This document shows, in pieces, positions 18,195 through 26,204 of a DNA stretch of 64,000 nucleotides (the stretch's first letter is position 1; each line of letters starts with the position of its first letter). The notes under the pieces are model-generated. The model saw only the letters and a program-made list of their open reading frames with translations, was not told where the DNA came from and did not search any database. This DNA is from Fulvivirga imtechensis AK7 (GTDB taxonomy: Bacteria > Bacteroidota > Bacteroidia > Cytophagales > Cyclobacteriaceae). The translations under genes were made by a program, and so were the position numbers. The stretch is from the NCBI RefSeq assembly GCF_000331535.1, contig NZ_AMZN01000050.1, forward strand, positions 17,740-81,739, given 5' to 3'.

Positions 18195-18335
18195 ATGAAA
18201 TTATTTGTGAATTCAGCAAGAGTACTTAATCAAGCCCAACAGCGAGCAATCAGAGGCGGGATGTGTCCCTGTGGAGGCTATCCAATAAAAGTCTGCGATA
18301 GTTATGGCAATTGCAAAAAAGTTTGTGACTGCTAA
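18195..18335 (+). CDS. Double-glycine-leader, six-cysteine precursor peptide
   Basis: A 46-residue frame, ATG 18195 to TAA 18333-18335. Residues 1-22 form a leader (MKLFVNSARVLNQAQQRAIR then GG). The 24-residue remainder starts MCPCGG and contains six cysteines at positions 24, 26, 34, 40, 44 and 46, with KKVCDC at the end. An even cysteine number and the GG site fit an exported disulfide-rich peptide, such as a bacteriocin or signal. It is followed by a hairpin and, 102 bases on, by a gene coding for a disulfide-forming enzyme. There is no Ser/Thr-rich core, so lanthionine chemistry is unlikely. Not assigned to a known family. Confidence 0.78.
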   Translation: MKLFVNSARVLNQAQQRAIRGGMCPCGGYPIKVCDSYGNCKKVCDC

Positions 18336-18354
18336 TAACTGGGTTTAGGTAGAA

Positions 18355-18378
18355 GACTCCCACTTCGCGGTGGGGGTC
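18355..18378 (+). promoter_or_regulatory. Hairpin between precursor peptide gene and processing gene
   Basis: GACTCCCAC (18355-18363) pairs with GTGGGGGTC (18370-18378) around a six-base loop TTCGCG; one pair is G-U. There is no long T-run behind it, so it is likelier a partial terminator or an RNA-stabilising 3' stem of the precursor transcript than a full stop. Such a stem would let the precursor be made in excess of the enzyme. Confidence 0.6.
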
Positions 18379-18437
18379 CTCATTAATTCTGGGCTTTTTA
18401 AGAATCCAGTCGCGGGCCATACCATACAACCTCAACT

Positions 18438-20063
18438 ATGAAAGATCTTAATTATAACGTTTATAAATGGCTGAAACTATTAAATATTAAAATCCCTAAA
18501 TACTATGTTACTAAACGATTAGTATCACACCCAGACTATCCATCGCTACTTAGTGTTACTTCCCTACTGAGTGAGTTAGGCATAGACCATGCTGCCGTAC
18601 AAACAGAAAAAGAGGCATTAAGGGAAGTGCCGTGCCCTTTTCTTGCTCATGTTAAAACCGATAGTGACGATAATTTTGTTCTGGTCGATGATTTAAATAA
18701 AACATTAAGACAATCACCTGAATTTGTTGATCAGTGGACGGGGGTAGTAGTGGTGGCCGAAAAACCTGAAATCTTAAATACCAACCTACCCGGTTTACAT
18801 GCGAATGCTGCCGAAAATAATTTTATCAGCAATTCAATATTGGTGATTAGTACATGTTTATTGCTGGCTATTACGGTATATGAATTGGAACAGCCAAAAT
18901 TTATTGCCGTACTTGTTGTGGCGCTATGGGGCGTAATAGTTAGCGGATCGGTTGTACTCAAAGAGTTGGGAATTAAAACTGTGATTGGCAGCCGGTTTTG
19001 CAGCACCAACAAAACCGGTGGGTGTGAGACCCTGACTCGTAATCAATCGCTATGGTTGCCTTTGAGTATGAAATTTTCCGATCTGGCCCTGTCCTTTTTT
19101 ATCGGTATGGTTTGCCTGTTAATCTGTATAGCTTTTTCTCACCCAATCTTTGGCAGATCACTCCAACAAATGATGTTCCTTATCACCTTCCTGGCTTTAC
19201 CCGTAACGATATATTCATTGTATTATCAGTGGCGAGTTGCTCGTCAATGGTGTAGCCTTTGTTTAATTATTATAGGACTATTATGGACATTGACAGTACT
19301 GATCAGTACCATTCATTTTGATTGGAAAATTGACCTTCACTACCTGTTCACTGCAGGGTGCATCTATCTTCTGGTAGCAATTTTGTGGTCGATTGTCAGA
19401 GGCTGGTTGGTGCGACTGCAAGAGCAAGAACGCACCAACATACAGGTGCTTCAATTTGAGCGTAATTTTGAACTTTTTTGTGCTTACCTGGAGCGGCAAA
19501 AGGCCGCAGATATTACTCCGTGGAAAAATGATCTTCAGATGGGCAACCCGGAGGCTCTGTTGCAGCTAACAATAGTCAGTAATCCTTTTTGCCAGCCATG
19601 TGCAGAGGCTCATATGATAGTACAGCATCTTTTGCATAGGTACAGTGCTGATTTAGGCGTAACCATCCGTTTTGCCGTGGATGGTCAAGACCCCGGCGAC
19701 AAGGTGCTGGAAGCAGTGGATTACCTATTGCAATACATTTATTCTCACCCCGAAATATTCAATAAACCTACTGCCGTTGGCCGGGTACTTCACGACTGGT
19801 ATGAAAAAATGGACCTTGTTCAATTTAAAAAGCAATATAAAGCCACTGAAAGGGTAAACACAGGTGTTTTAATGAGTAAACATGAGGAGTGGAGTCGAAG
19901 AAATAAAATAATGCATACCCCAACACTTTTCATCAATGGACGCAAACTTATGCCGCCGTACTCTATTCAACAGATTCCGGAATTTATTCCGCTTCTAATT
20001 GGACGGTTGAATGACATGGAAGAAAAGTATGAAAAGGAAGCCACTGAACGGGCGGCGTTATGA
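18438..20063 (+). CDS. Fusion of degenerate C39-like domain, VKOR and DsbA-like thioredoxin
   Basis: The 541 residues contain, in order: a C39-peptidase-like domain (about 1-110; YPSLLSVTSLLSELGIDHAA, VLVDDLNKT) with no catalytic Cys and no canonical His, so not a working protease; six predicted membrane helices (about 131-150, 155-174, 213-233, 243-262, 273-292, 302-321) forming a vitamin K epoxide reductase domain with its two cysteine pairs, C188/C196 (loop) and C272/C275 (WCSLC); and a thioredoxin domain with active site FCQPC (C385/C388) and cis-Pro motif TPTLFING (Pro495). VKOR passes electrons from cysteines to quinone, so this is a complete disulfide generator with a peptide-binding-like head. 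It lies between two cysteine-rich GG-leader peptide genes, which are the obvious substrates. No lanthipeptide or ABC exporter gene is next to it. Confidence 0.88.
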   Translation: MKDLNYNVYKWLKLLNIKIPKYYVTKRLVSHPDYPSLLSVTSLLSELGIDHAAVQTEKEALREVPCPFLAHVKTDSDDNFVLVDDLNKTLRQSPEFVDQWTGVVVVAEKPEILNTNLPGLHANAAENNFISNSILVISTCLLLAITVYELEQPKFIAVLVVALWGVIVSGSVVLKELGIKTVIGSRFCSTNKTGGCETLTRNQSLWLPLSMKFSDLALSFFIGMVCLLICIAFSHPIFGRSLQQMMFLITFLALPVTIYSLYYQWRVARQWCSLCLIIIGLLWTLTVLISTIHFDWKIDLHYLFTAGCIYLLVAILWSIVRGWLVRLQEQERTNIQVLQFERNFELFCAYLERQKAADITPWKNDLQMGNPEALLQLTIVSNPFCQPCAEAHMIVQHLLHRYSADLGVTIRFAVDGQDPGDKVLEAVDYLLQYIYSHPEIFNKPTAVGRVLHDWYEKMDLVQFKKQYKATERVNTGVLMSKHEEWSRRNKIMHTPTLFINGRKLMPPYSIQQIPEFIPLLIGRLNDMEEKYEKEATERAAL

Positions 20064-20109
20064 TGTCAAATATTAATCAAAATCAATTTATAACCTAAAT
20101 TAAATTTTT

Positions 20110-20271
20110 ATGAAAAAGGAAAAGTTAAAACTCAATGACTTGAAAGTTAAAAGCTTTGTTACCAGGCTAGGTGACGATAACGCTATCAAAGGAGGTGTGA
20201 GAACAGAATGGCATTGTCCAACGGGATCGAAGCCATGCCAGACAGACCGGACTTGTCCTGGTTGGTGCTAG
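20110..20271 (+). CDS. Pinensin-type-leader, four-cysteine precursor peptide
   Basis: A 53-residue frame, ATG 20110 to TAG 20269-20271. The leader KLKLNDLKVKSFVT (residues 5-18) matches the leader type of pinensin-family lanthipeptide precursors of Bacteroidota and ends at AIKGG (residues 25-29). The 24-residue core has four cysteines (36, 43, 49, 53) and finishes CPGWC; it has five Ser/Thr. Pinensins are lanthipeptides, but no LanB/LanC genes are visible here, while a VKOR-thioredoxin enzyme is directly upstream (46 bases), so disulfides are more likely. A terminator follows. Confidence 0.8.
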   Translation: MKKEKLKLNDLKVKSFVTRLGDDNAIKGGVRTEWHCPTGSKPCQTDRTCPGWC

Positions 20272-20308
20272 GCCAGTCATAACTATAGCAAACTCTATTT
20301 GATCAAAG

Positions 20309-20338
20309 ATGGTCCTGTGTTAGATGCAGGGCCATTTT
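20309..20338 (+). terminator. Terminator of the peptide locus
   Basis: ATGGTCCTG (20309-20317) pairs with CAGGGCCAT (20327-20335, one G-U pair), nine-base loop, followed by TTT and an A/T-rich stretch. It closes the rightward peptide locus before the leftward coaE cluster. Confidence 0.72.
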
Positions 20339-20460
20339 ATATTAACATTACTGCTGGGCTTTAGTATCATCCGGGCACCCGTAGCATATCTTCAAACAAA
20401 ATCCAGGGATACAGCCCTTCCTTCAACTGCAAACCTTAACATTTATTGCTGCCCGAATAC

Positions 20461-21072
20461 TCATAAGTACTTGTTTGCTAAAAATTTTTGATGCATACCC
20501 AATACCTGAGGAATAAGCATTTGCTTTTCATCATTGAAAATATTGTAGTCAGCTCTTTCCTGCCGTTCAGATTCCGGGAGCTGTTTGGCGATTATGGCCT
20601 TAACTTCTTTCTCAGACCGGAAAGGATCTCTCTTCAGCACACGCTGGATACGCAGCGACTCAGGAGCGGAAACATTAATTACACTGTCCAGCTTTTTATA
20701 GGAACCTGATTCAAACATTAAGGCTGCTTCATTGATGAGATAAGGAGCAGAGTTGTGGTCATACACCCAACGGTCATAGTCTTTACCCACCTCGGGATGG
20801 ACGATGCTGTTCAGTATTTTCAACTTTTCCGGATCGTTAAACACGATATTGGCAATATAGTCTCTGTCCAACCCATGGAAATTATAAGCCTCTTTTCCAA
20901 ACTTTTCAACAATACGCTCCTTGATGACTGGGTCATTATTAGTTAGCCACTTAGCACGGGCATCAGCCTTGTATACGGGCACACTTAGAATTGAAAATAT
21001 TTTACACACGAGGCTCTTTCCTGATCCAATTCCTCCGGTAACTCCTACCTTTAAAGGAGTATTATTCTTCAT
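20461..21072 (-). CDS. coaE: Dephospho-CoA kinase
   Basis: CoaE phosphorylates dephospho-CoA in the last step of coenzyme A synthesis. The 203 residues begin with the P-loop VTGGIGSGKSLVCKIF, followed by VPVYKADARAKWL (substrate Asp) and LNSIVHPEV, all family signatures, and end at normal length. The start overlaps the end of the ybbR-like gene by 11 bases; it is the last gene of the leftward cluster. Confidence 0.95.
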   Translation of the reverse strand: MKNNTPLKVGVTGGIGSGKSLVCKIFSILSVPVYKADARAKWLTNNDPVIKERIVEKFGKEAYNFHGLDRDYIANIVFNDPEKLKILNSIVHPEVGKDYDRWVYDHNSAPYLINEAALMFESGSYKKLDSVINVSAPESLRIQRVLKRDPFRSEKEVKAIIAKQLPESERQERADYNIFNDEKQMLIPQVLGMHQKFLANKYL

Positions 21073-22024
21073 TGAAATAAACCTTAACCTTTGTGGTATC
21101 CAAACGAATATCCTGGATAAACCCGGGGTATTTAGTAAGTTCAGGGGCTATTGTTGAGTCAGCGTTATCCATTTTTTTGAAATCAACAACAGCAGAAAAG
21201 TCCTCCAAATTCAGACTTTCAGCCTTGCTTTGAGCAGCCATAAATTCCAACCTGACATCATTTACTTGTATATAGGCATTTCCGTCTTCAGGAAAATTGT
21301 CTGTTTTCAGTGGAATTACCTCCGTCCGGGCTACAAATTCTTCAACCCCGAATGTTACCCTCACAGTGGGAGGCATTCTTTTAATAAGGTCGTTACCAGG
21401 TGATGTTACGGCTACGTCCTCATTAAACTCTGTATCGATATCCTGCCGAGGGATTCTAATGAGAAGGGTATCGGACATTTTTCTAAGGATACTTTGTGGC
21501 CCTTCTAATGTTACAGAATCGGGTGTATATCTCACCTGAGTGACAATGCGATGGTTATTGTCGAGAGAGATTCCGGCACTGTCAACCCTTACCGCAAATG
21601 TTTTCGTTGTCCTGAGATCGATGTTGAGGTAAAGAGTGTCTGTAAGTACATAATTCAGTTGTACATCATTCATCTGATCAGAAATAAGTGCGGGAATGGT
21701 ACCTCCGGTGATCTTCTTTACAGCGGCCGGTTCGTCAAGCACTATTTTCAAAGGAGTTACTTTGATGCCCAGGCTGCTTCGAAACAGGTTCCATCCCAGT
21801 CCGCTTACATTTACCTGCACGTATTCTGGCAATTCGTCTACGGCAATGTAGTTTTCCTTATCATAAATAAACTGTAGAGGGTACTTCAGCGAGGTGGAAT
21901 AATTTTCGTTGAGTGCGTTTAAAAACCAGAAAGTAGTTGCCGCAAATATGCATAAGAGTATGACCCGAAGACGGTTGGTCTTATCGGGCCTTAAAGGTTT
22001 CAGTATTTCATTTAACCGACTCAA
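21062..22024 (-). CDS. YbbR-like domain protein
   Basis: The 320 residues carry one N-terminal membrane helix (RVILLCIFAATTFWFLNALN) and extracytoplasmic beta-rich YbbR repeats (YIAVDELPEYVQVNVSGLGW; YTPDSVTLEGPQSILRKM). In Firmicutes the family (CdaR) regulates a diadenylate cyclase; no cyclase gene is near here. It overlaps coaE and the yajC gene by 11 and 4 bases, so all three are co-translated. Confidence 0.88.
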   Translation of the reverse strand: MSRLNEILKPLRPDKTNRLRVILLCIFAATTFWFLNALNENYSTSLKYPLQFIYDKENYIAVDELPEYVQVNVSGLGWNLFRSSLGIKVTPLKIVLDEPAAVKKITGGTIPALISDQMNDVQLNYVLTDTLYLNIDLRTTKTFAVRVDSAGISLDNNHRIVTQVRYTPDSVTLEGPQSILRKMSDTLLIRIPRQDIDTEFNEDVAVTSPGNDLIKRMPPTVRVTFGVEEFVARTEVIPLKTDNFPEDGNAYIQVNDVRLEFMAAQSKAESLNLEDFSAVVDFKKMDNADSTIAPELTKYPGFIQDIRLDTTKVKVYFNEE

Positions 22025-22347
22025 CTTTTCTTCTCTTCCTTAGGTGTTGCGGCAGGTTTGCTGGCGTCAAGTGAGATAGCAGTTTTCTGAAAAGTGATTT
22101 TTACACCTTTATCTACCTCTAGTACTACTGTAGTATCGTCAGTACTTAATACTTTGCCATGCACGCCACCAACAGTAACAACCTGATCACCTCTTTTGAT
22201 CTCTTCTATAAATTTCTTTTGCTCTTTTTGCTTTTTCTGCTGTGGCCTTATCATGAAAAAGTAAAAAACGAGGGCGACACCTCCAAATAATATAAGTGAA
22301 GATATTCCTCCGCCTTCACCGGCCTGTAATAATATGGTTTTGATCAT
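22021..22347 (-). CDS. yajC: Preprotein translocase subunit YajC
   Basis: The 108-residue protein has one N-terminal helix (ISSLILFGGVALVFYFFMI) followed by the YajC signature RPQQKKQKEQKKFIEEIKRG and DQVVTVGGVHGKV. It is an accessory subunit of the SecDF-YajC complex. secDF is not in the window. It is first after a terminator-like hairpin and overlaps the YbbR gene. Confidence 0.94.
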   Translation of the reverse strand: MIKTILLQAGEGGGISSLILFGGVALVFYFFMIRPQQKKQKEQKKFIEEIKRGDQVVTVGGVHGKVLSTDDTTVVLEVDKGVKITFQKTAISLDASKPAATPKEEKKS

Positions 22348-22387
22348 AATCTTAGTGAATCATTAATTTTTGCTAAAATACGTGAAT

Positions 22388-22433
22388 AAAAAAAACATCC
22401 CAACCCCTTTGCAGGAGCTGGGATGAAAAAAAA
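22388..22433 (-). terminator. Hairpin terminator upstream of yajC
   Basis: CATCCCA (22396-22402) and TGGGATG (22419-22425) pair perfectly, with A-runs on one side and their complement on the other, so in the leftward sense the stem is followed by eight T. It separates the DUF1573 gene from yajC and probably marks a transcript end inside the cluster. Confidence 0.78.
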
Positions 22434-22452
22434 GTATTTCTTTTAGTTATTC

Positions 22453-22998
22453 TTATTTCTTCACCGGTCCGTCAGCAGGAGTTTCTGTTGATGCTTTCGG
22501 AGTTACGTTAGCCTTAACTCTTAAACGGGTTTGCTTAGGCCATGTGTTTGCAGTAATGGTTACGGTCTTGTTCTGAACGTTAGGTTGGCCTTTGCTATTA
22601 AATTTAGCAACAATCTCTCCGGTACCACCCACAGGAATTGGCTCTTTAGGCCAGGTAGGCACGGTACATCCGCAGGATCCTTGTGCATTTTGAATGATCA
22701 GAGGAGCTTCGCCAGTGTTTGTGAAAGTAAAAACATGCTCTACTACTTCACCCTCTTCGATTGTACCAAAATCATGCTCTTCTTCTGAAAATTCAAAAGA
22801 AGGAAGTGGTCCTTCAGGCTTTTCTTCAGGCTTGGGAGTAGCAGTAGTCGCATGGCTGGCATGGTTGCCTCCTTCTATTTCAGCAAGCCTGCTTTCCAGT
22901 TCTGCTATACGCTTTTCTGACTCTTTGTTATTTCCGCATGCCACAAATATCATTGCGAAAACAGCCACTAATAATGATAATTTGATTCCCTTGTTCAT
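22453..22998 (-). CDS. DUF1573 lipoprotein
   Basis: A lipoprotein signal (SLLVAVFAMIFVAC, Cys21) is followed by a short helical stretch with EKRIAELESRLAEIE and a proline/alanine linker, then a DUF1573 immunoglobulin-like domain (FEFSEEEHDFGTIEEGEVVE, GSCGCTVPTWPKEPI, VTITANTWP). The family is widespread in Bacteroidota, envelope-located and of unknown role; it is often next to yajC/nusB, as here. The 181 residues look complete. Confidence 0.9.
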   Translation of the reverse strand: MNKGIKLSLLVAVFAMIFVACGNNKESEKRIAELESRLAEIEGGNHASHATTATPKPEEKPEGPLPSFEFSEEEHDFGTIEEGEVVEHVFTFTNTGEAPLIIQNAQGSCGCTVPTWPKEPIPVGGTGEIVAKFNSKGQPNVQNKTVTITANTWPKQTRLRVKANVTPKASTETPADGPVKK

Positions 22999-23088
22999 AT
23001 CGTAAAAACTATTTATAAAAATTAAATATTTACTACCCCTTTTACAGGCAGTATTTGGTTAAACATATTTATAAAAAAATGGTTCCTT

Positions 23089-23406
23089 TTACTTCTTTTC
23101 ATTTTTTTCACCACTTTTTATGTGGGTGATCAACTGATCCACATCCTCTAATAACCGCTCTGCTTTTTCCTTGGCGTCATTCACCACTTTTTGCCCGTGA
23201 GTTTTAGCTTCACTGAAGCCGGAATCCTTTTCGGAGACCAGGTCATCCACCAGGTCCTCAAGCATTTTCTTGTATTTATCCAGGCGATAGGTCAATTTAT
23301 CTCTGGTATTAGAGCCTTTATCCGGAGCATAAAGAATTCCCACAATGGCGCCTGTTGTTGCTCCAAGTAAAAAGGCCAAAAAAGAGTTTCCAGATTTCTT
23401 ACTCAT
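23089..23406 (-). CDS. YtxH domain protein
   Basis: The 105 residues begin MSKKSGNSFLAFLLGATTGA with VGILYAPDKGSNTRDKL, the YtxH signature (short hydrophobic helix then LYAPxxG), followed by a long amphipathic helical tail rich in Lys and Glu (about residues 38-105). Likely a small membrane-anchored stress or structural protein. It lies 11 bases after nusB in the same direction. Confidence 0.88.
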   Translation of the reverse strand: MSKKSGNSFLAFLLGATTGAIVGILYAPDKGSNTRDKLTYRLDKYKKMLEDLVDDLVSEKDSGFSEAKTHGQKVVNDAKEKAERLLEDVDQLITHIKSGEKNEKK

Positions 23407-23417
23407 AATTAATGCAT

Positions 23418-24560
23418 TTATTTGTTGTCGATTAATCCACGTCCACTTTTCTTAACAGTTCCCGAACTGGTAAGTTCCTCGGCTATTACATCCAGCACCC
23501 CATTTATAAAAGTTTTACTCTTTGGTGTGCTATATCTTTTAGCGACCTCAATATATTCATTAATTGTCACTTTTACAGGGATGCTCGGAAAATTAATCAT
23601 TTCGCAAATGGCCATTTCCAAAATGATTTTATCAGTAATGGCAATCCTTTCAATATCCCAGTTTTTGGTCTTTTTGGCAATCAGATCCTCAAACTCAGCT
23701 TCAACCTTAATGGTCTCTTCAAACAATCTTATAAAGAACGATTTGTCATCCTCCCAGTTATAGGACAACTCCTGCAACTCAAAATCTTCTCCCGATTCCG
23801 GGGTCATCGATTTTATGGTTTTTGTTGCCAGACTTTTGACAATGGGCCTGTCCTCATCCCAATTGAGGTCACTTTCCTCCATGTGCTTGTCTATCAGATC
23901 ACTCTTAAACACAATATTTTTCAGGAGATGAGTGATTATTGCTTTATCCTCTTCAAAATCAGGTTGCGTTGCTTTTAAATAGTCATTATAAGCCGCATCT
24001 GTTTTTACAAGGTCTTTAAACCACTGTCTGACCTCAGCCTTATCATTGGCCCAACTGATATTTCGCCTCAAGCTAATATTTTCCAGCGACTTGTTAAATT
24101 TTAACGCCTTTATTAACAAATTTTTAACAAAGTTGCGATGATCTTGCCGGGTATCGTCCTCAGCAAGCTGGGCAAATTCAATGATCAGGTTAAGGACAGA
24201 TATATAGCGATCGAGTATCTTTTCCGCTTCAGCTACCATATTCTTTTTGAAGAACCGGAAATCTTTATCGATCTGTTGGTAATAGTCTCTGAGGGCTTCG
24301 TCTACTACTTCATTTATTCTGTCGGCAGACCCGGCAGTACTTTTGAAGTTTTTGTTTTTATAATTCTCTTTGAAAACCTGTCGCGCCTCCTGGGCCTGAG
24401 CCTTCAGCAGTTCCTTGTCCTGTACTTCCATAGAGTTCAGATCCGGGGCGAAACTTTCTTTAATGAATTCCAATGCTATTCCATAATTAGCCTCCCTGCA
24501 TTGCTGAAAGGCAAAAATGGTTTGCATGACTTTGATTCTTAACGTTCGTCTATTGAGCAT
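23418..24560 (-). CDS. nusB: Transcription antitermination protein NusB, long form
   Basis: The start MLNRRTLRIKVMQTIFAF and the C-terminal part (about residues 300-365; WDIERIAITDKIILEMAICE, FPSIPVKVTINEYIEVAKRY, KTFINGVLD) are NusB. The 380 residues are far above the roughly 140 of E. coli NusB; the added central part is helical and acidic (e.g. NLIIEFAQLAEDDTRQDH). Long NusB proteins are usual in Bacteroidota. It is the first gene of the leftward cluster ending with coaE. Confidence 0.92.
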   Translation of the reverse strand: MLNRRTLRIKVMQTIFAFQQCREANYGIALEFIKESFAPDLNSMEVQDKELLKAQAQEARQVFKENYKNKNFKSTAGSADRINEVVDEALRDYYQQIDKDFRFFKKNMVAEAEKILDRYISVLNLIIEFAQLAEDDTRQDHRNFVKNLLIKALKFNKSLENISLRRNISWANDKAEVRQWFKDLVKTDAAYNDYLKATQPDFEEDKAIITHLLKNIVFKSDLIDKHMEESDLNWDEDRPIVKSLATKTIKSMTPESGEDFELQELSYNWEDDKSFFIRLFEETIKVEAEFEDLIAKKTKNWDIERIAITDKIILEMAICEMINFPSIPVKVTINEYIEVAKRYSTPKSKTFINGVLDVIAEELTSSGTVKKSGRGLIDNK

Positions 24561-24603
24561 TTACAAAAATTGAAAGAACATATATTAATTGTGTGAAATA
24601 GCA

Positions 24604-24846
24604 GAGGCCATCCCGAAAGCCCGATTCATCGGATAGTCACCTTTAGAGGTGGCTCCGCAATGCTATTGAGTTAAGAAAAAACTCATCTAAGAAGTACAGT
24701 CATCTCGCCTGTCCCGAACTTGCTTTCGGGACCAGAGGGAGAGATCCATGCACCTTTGGAGCAATTATCTGTGTATAGATCCCTCCAAAGGTCGGGATGA
24801 CATTCTTAACTTCATAGCATTGGGTGGCTCCGCTTTGAGATGGCCC
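24604..24846. repeat. Large imperfect palindromic element (family C)
   Basis: The intergenic region between nusB and leucine dehydrogenase is nearly filled by an inverted structure: AGGCCATC at the left end mirrors GATGGCC at the right; GGCTCCGCAATGCTATTGAG (from 24651) with TTAAG next to it mirrors CTTAACTTCATAGCATT (24805-24821). The middle carries CTGTCCCGAACTTGCTTTCG, which resembles the middle of the 35676-35842 element. No open frame of note. It looks like a dispersed intergenic repeat, perhaps a folded RNA or a miniature transposable element. Confidence 0.65.
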
Positions 24847-24880
24847 CACATTTCAACTGCAAAATTAAATAATTATTTGC

Positions 24881-25984
24881 TTATCGGGACAACTTCACCC
24901 GGCCTATATCTGCAATCCTTTTTTCTGCCAGTTGAATGGCCGCCTCCTGGGGTGAAATGCCCTGGCTGTCCGATAGATTCAGAATACTTAAGCAGGTATC
25001 GTAGATTTTTTCTGCTGTTGAATAAGCCCTTTCCCGGTTATAGTTGCCCAGATGCTCTTCATAAACATTGATGAGACCACCGGCATTGATCAGAAAATCA
25101 GGAGCATAGGTAATACCTTTGTCCATCAGCATATACCCATGCCTTTTCTCATCCTTCAACTGGTTGTTGGCAGCCCCTGCTACTATCTGACACTTTAACC
25201 TTTCAATGGTGGTATCGTTCAATGTAGCTCCGAGAGCGCATGGGGCATAAATATCTACATCCAGCCCGTATATTTCATCCATACCAACCACTTTGGCTCC
25301 ATGCTCGGCCGCTACTTTCTTCAGCTTGTCTTCATTGATATCTGAGATAAACACTTCGGCATTTTCTTTTTTAAGATATTCCACCAGATACATTCCTACC
25401 TGACCAACACCCTGAACGGCTACTTTTTTTCCTGTCAGGCTGTCGTTGCCGTATACCTTTTTGGCGGTAGCTTTCATTCCGAGATACGTACCGAAGGCCG
25501 TTACGGGAGAGGGGTCACCACCACCGCCTCTGTTTTCAGGAAGGCCCGTAACATGCGAGGTCTCCATGGAAATATATTCCATATCACGCGTCTTCATGTT
25601 TACATCCTCGGCAGTAACATATTTACCATTCAGGCTTTCTACAAATTTTCCAAACCTTCTCAGAAAAGCTTCTGTTTTCATTGTGGAAGCATCCCCAATG
25701 ATCACTGCTTTGCCGCCACCTAGGTTAAGCCCGGTGATAGCCGCCTTATAAGTCATCCCCCTTGAGAGACGAAGTACATCTGTCAGCGCTTCTTTTTCAG
25801 AAGCGTAATTCCACATTCTCGTTCCCCCCAGAGCAGGTCCTAACACTGTATTGTGAATTCCAATGATAGCCTTCAACCCTGTGGCTTGGTCATGGCAGAA
25901 TACTACCTGCTCATGATTAAGTTCTGCGAGCCCTCCAAAGACAGAATCTTCATCTACTCGTGCCAGTTCATTTATATCCATCAT
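24881..25984 (-). CDS. Leucine dehydrogenase (Glu/Leu/Phe/Val dehydrogenase family)
   Basis: The 367 residues fit NAD-dependent leucine/valine dehydrogenases: GPALGGTRMWNYASEKEAL, MTYKAAITGLNLGGGKAV (catalytic Lys region), the Rossmann motif VAVQGVGQVGMYLVEYL and DFLINAGGLINVYEE near the C-terminus. It deaminates branched-chain amino acids to 2-oxo acids. The start could be either of two ATG codons at 25982 or 25979 side. Single leftward gene; a palindromic element lies behind it. Confidence 0.92.
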   Translation of the reverse strand: MMDINELARVDEDSVFGGLAELNHEQVVFCHDQATGLKAIIGIHNTVLGPALGGTRMWNYASEKEALTDVLRLSRGMTYKAAITGLNLGGGKAVIIGDASTMKTEAFLRRFGKFVESLNGKYVTAEDVNMKTRDMEYISMETSHVTGLPENRGGGGDPSPVTAFGTYLGMKATAKKVYGNDSLTGKKVAVQGVGQVGMYLVEYLKKENAEVFISDINEDKLKKVAAEHGAKVVGMDEIYGLDVDIYAPCALGATLNDTTIERLKCQIVAGAANNQLKDEKRHGYMLMDKGITYAPDFLINAGGLINVYEEHLGNYNRERAYSTAEKIYDTCLSILNLSDSQGISPQEAAIQLAEKRIADIGRVKLSR

Positions 25985-26204
25985 GATAATGTTAAATAAT
26001 TTGTTTATTGTAGCTTTGAACCTTATTAAGAGGAATGTTCCAAAAGATAAGGTGGCGCAAAGCTATGATTTTTTTGTTATTTTTTCAATTCCGCATACGT
26101 TTGCGAAAAACCTTAGGAGCTATTGTCCGTTTTATTGAGAATACCTGATAATCTTCGGTTTTATCTCTTTGAGAGGCATTTCCGCCAAGCAGGAAAGACG
26201 CTGA

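Noticed and set aside
18195..20271. Lanthipeptide cluster
   Set aside because: No LanB, LanC, LanM or lanthionine-type enzymes are visible, and the first core has hardly any Ser/Thr.
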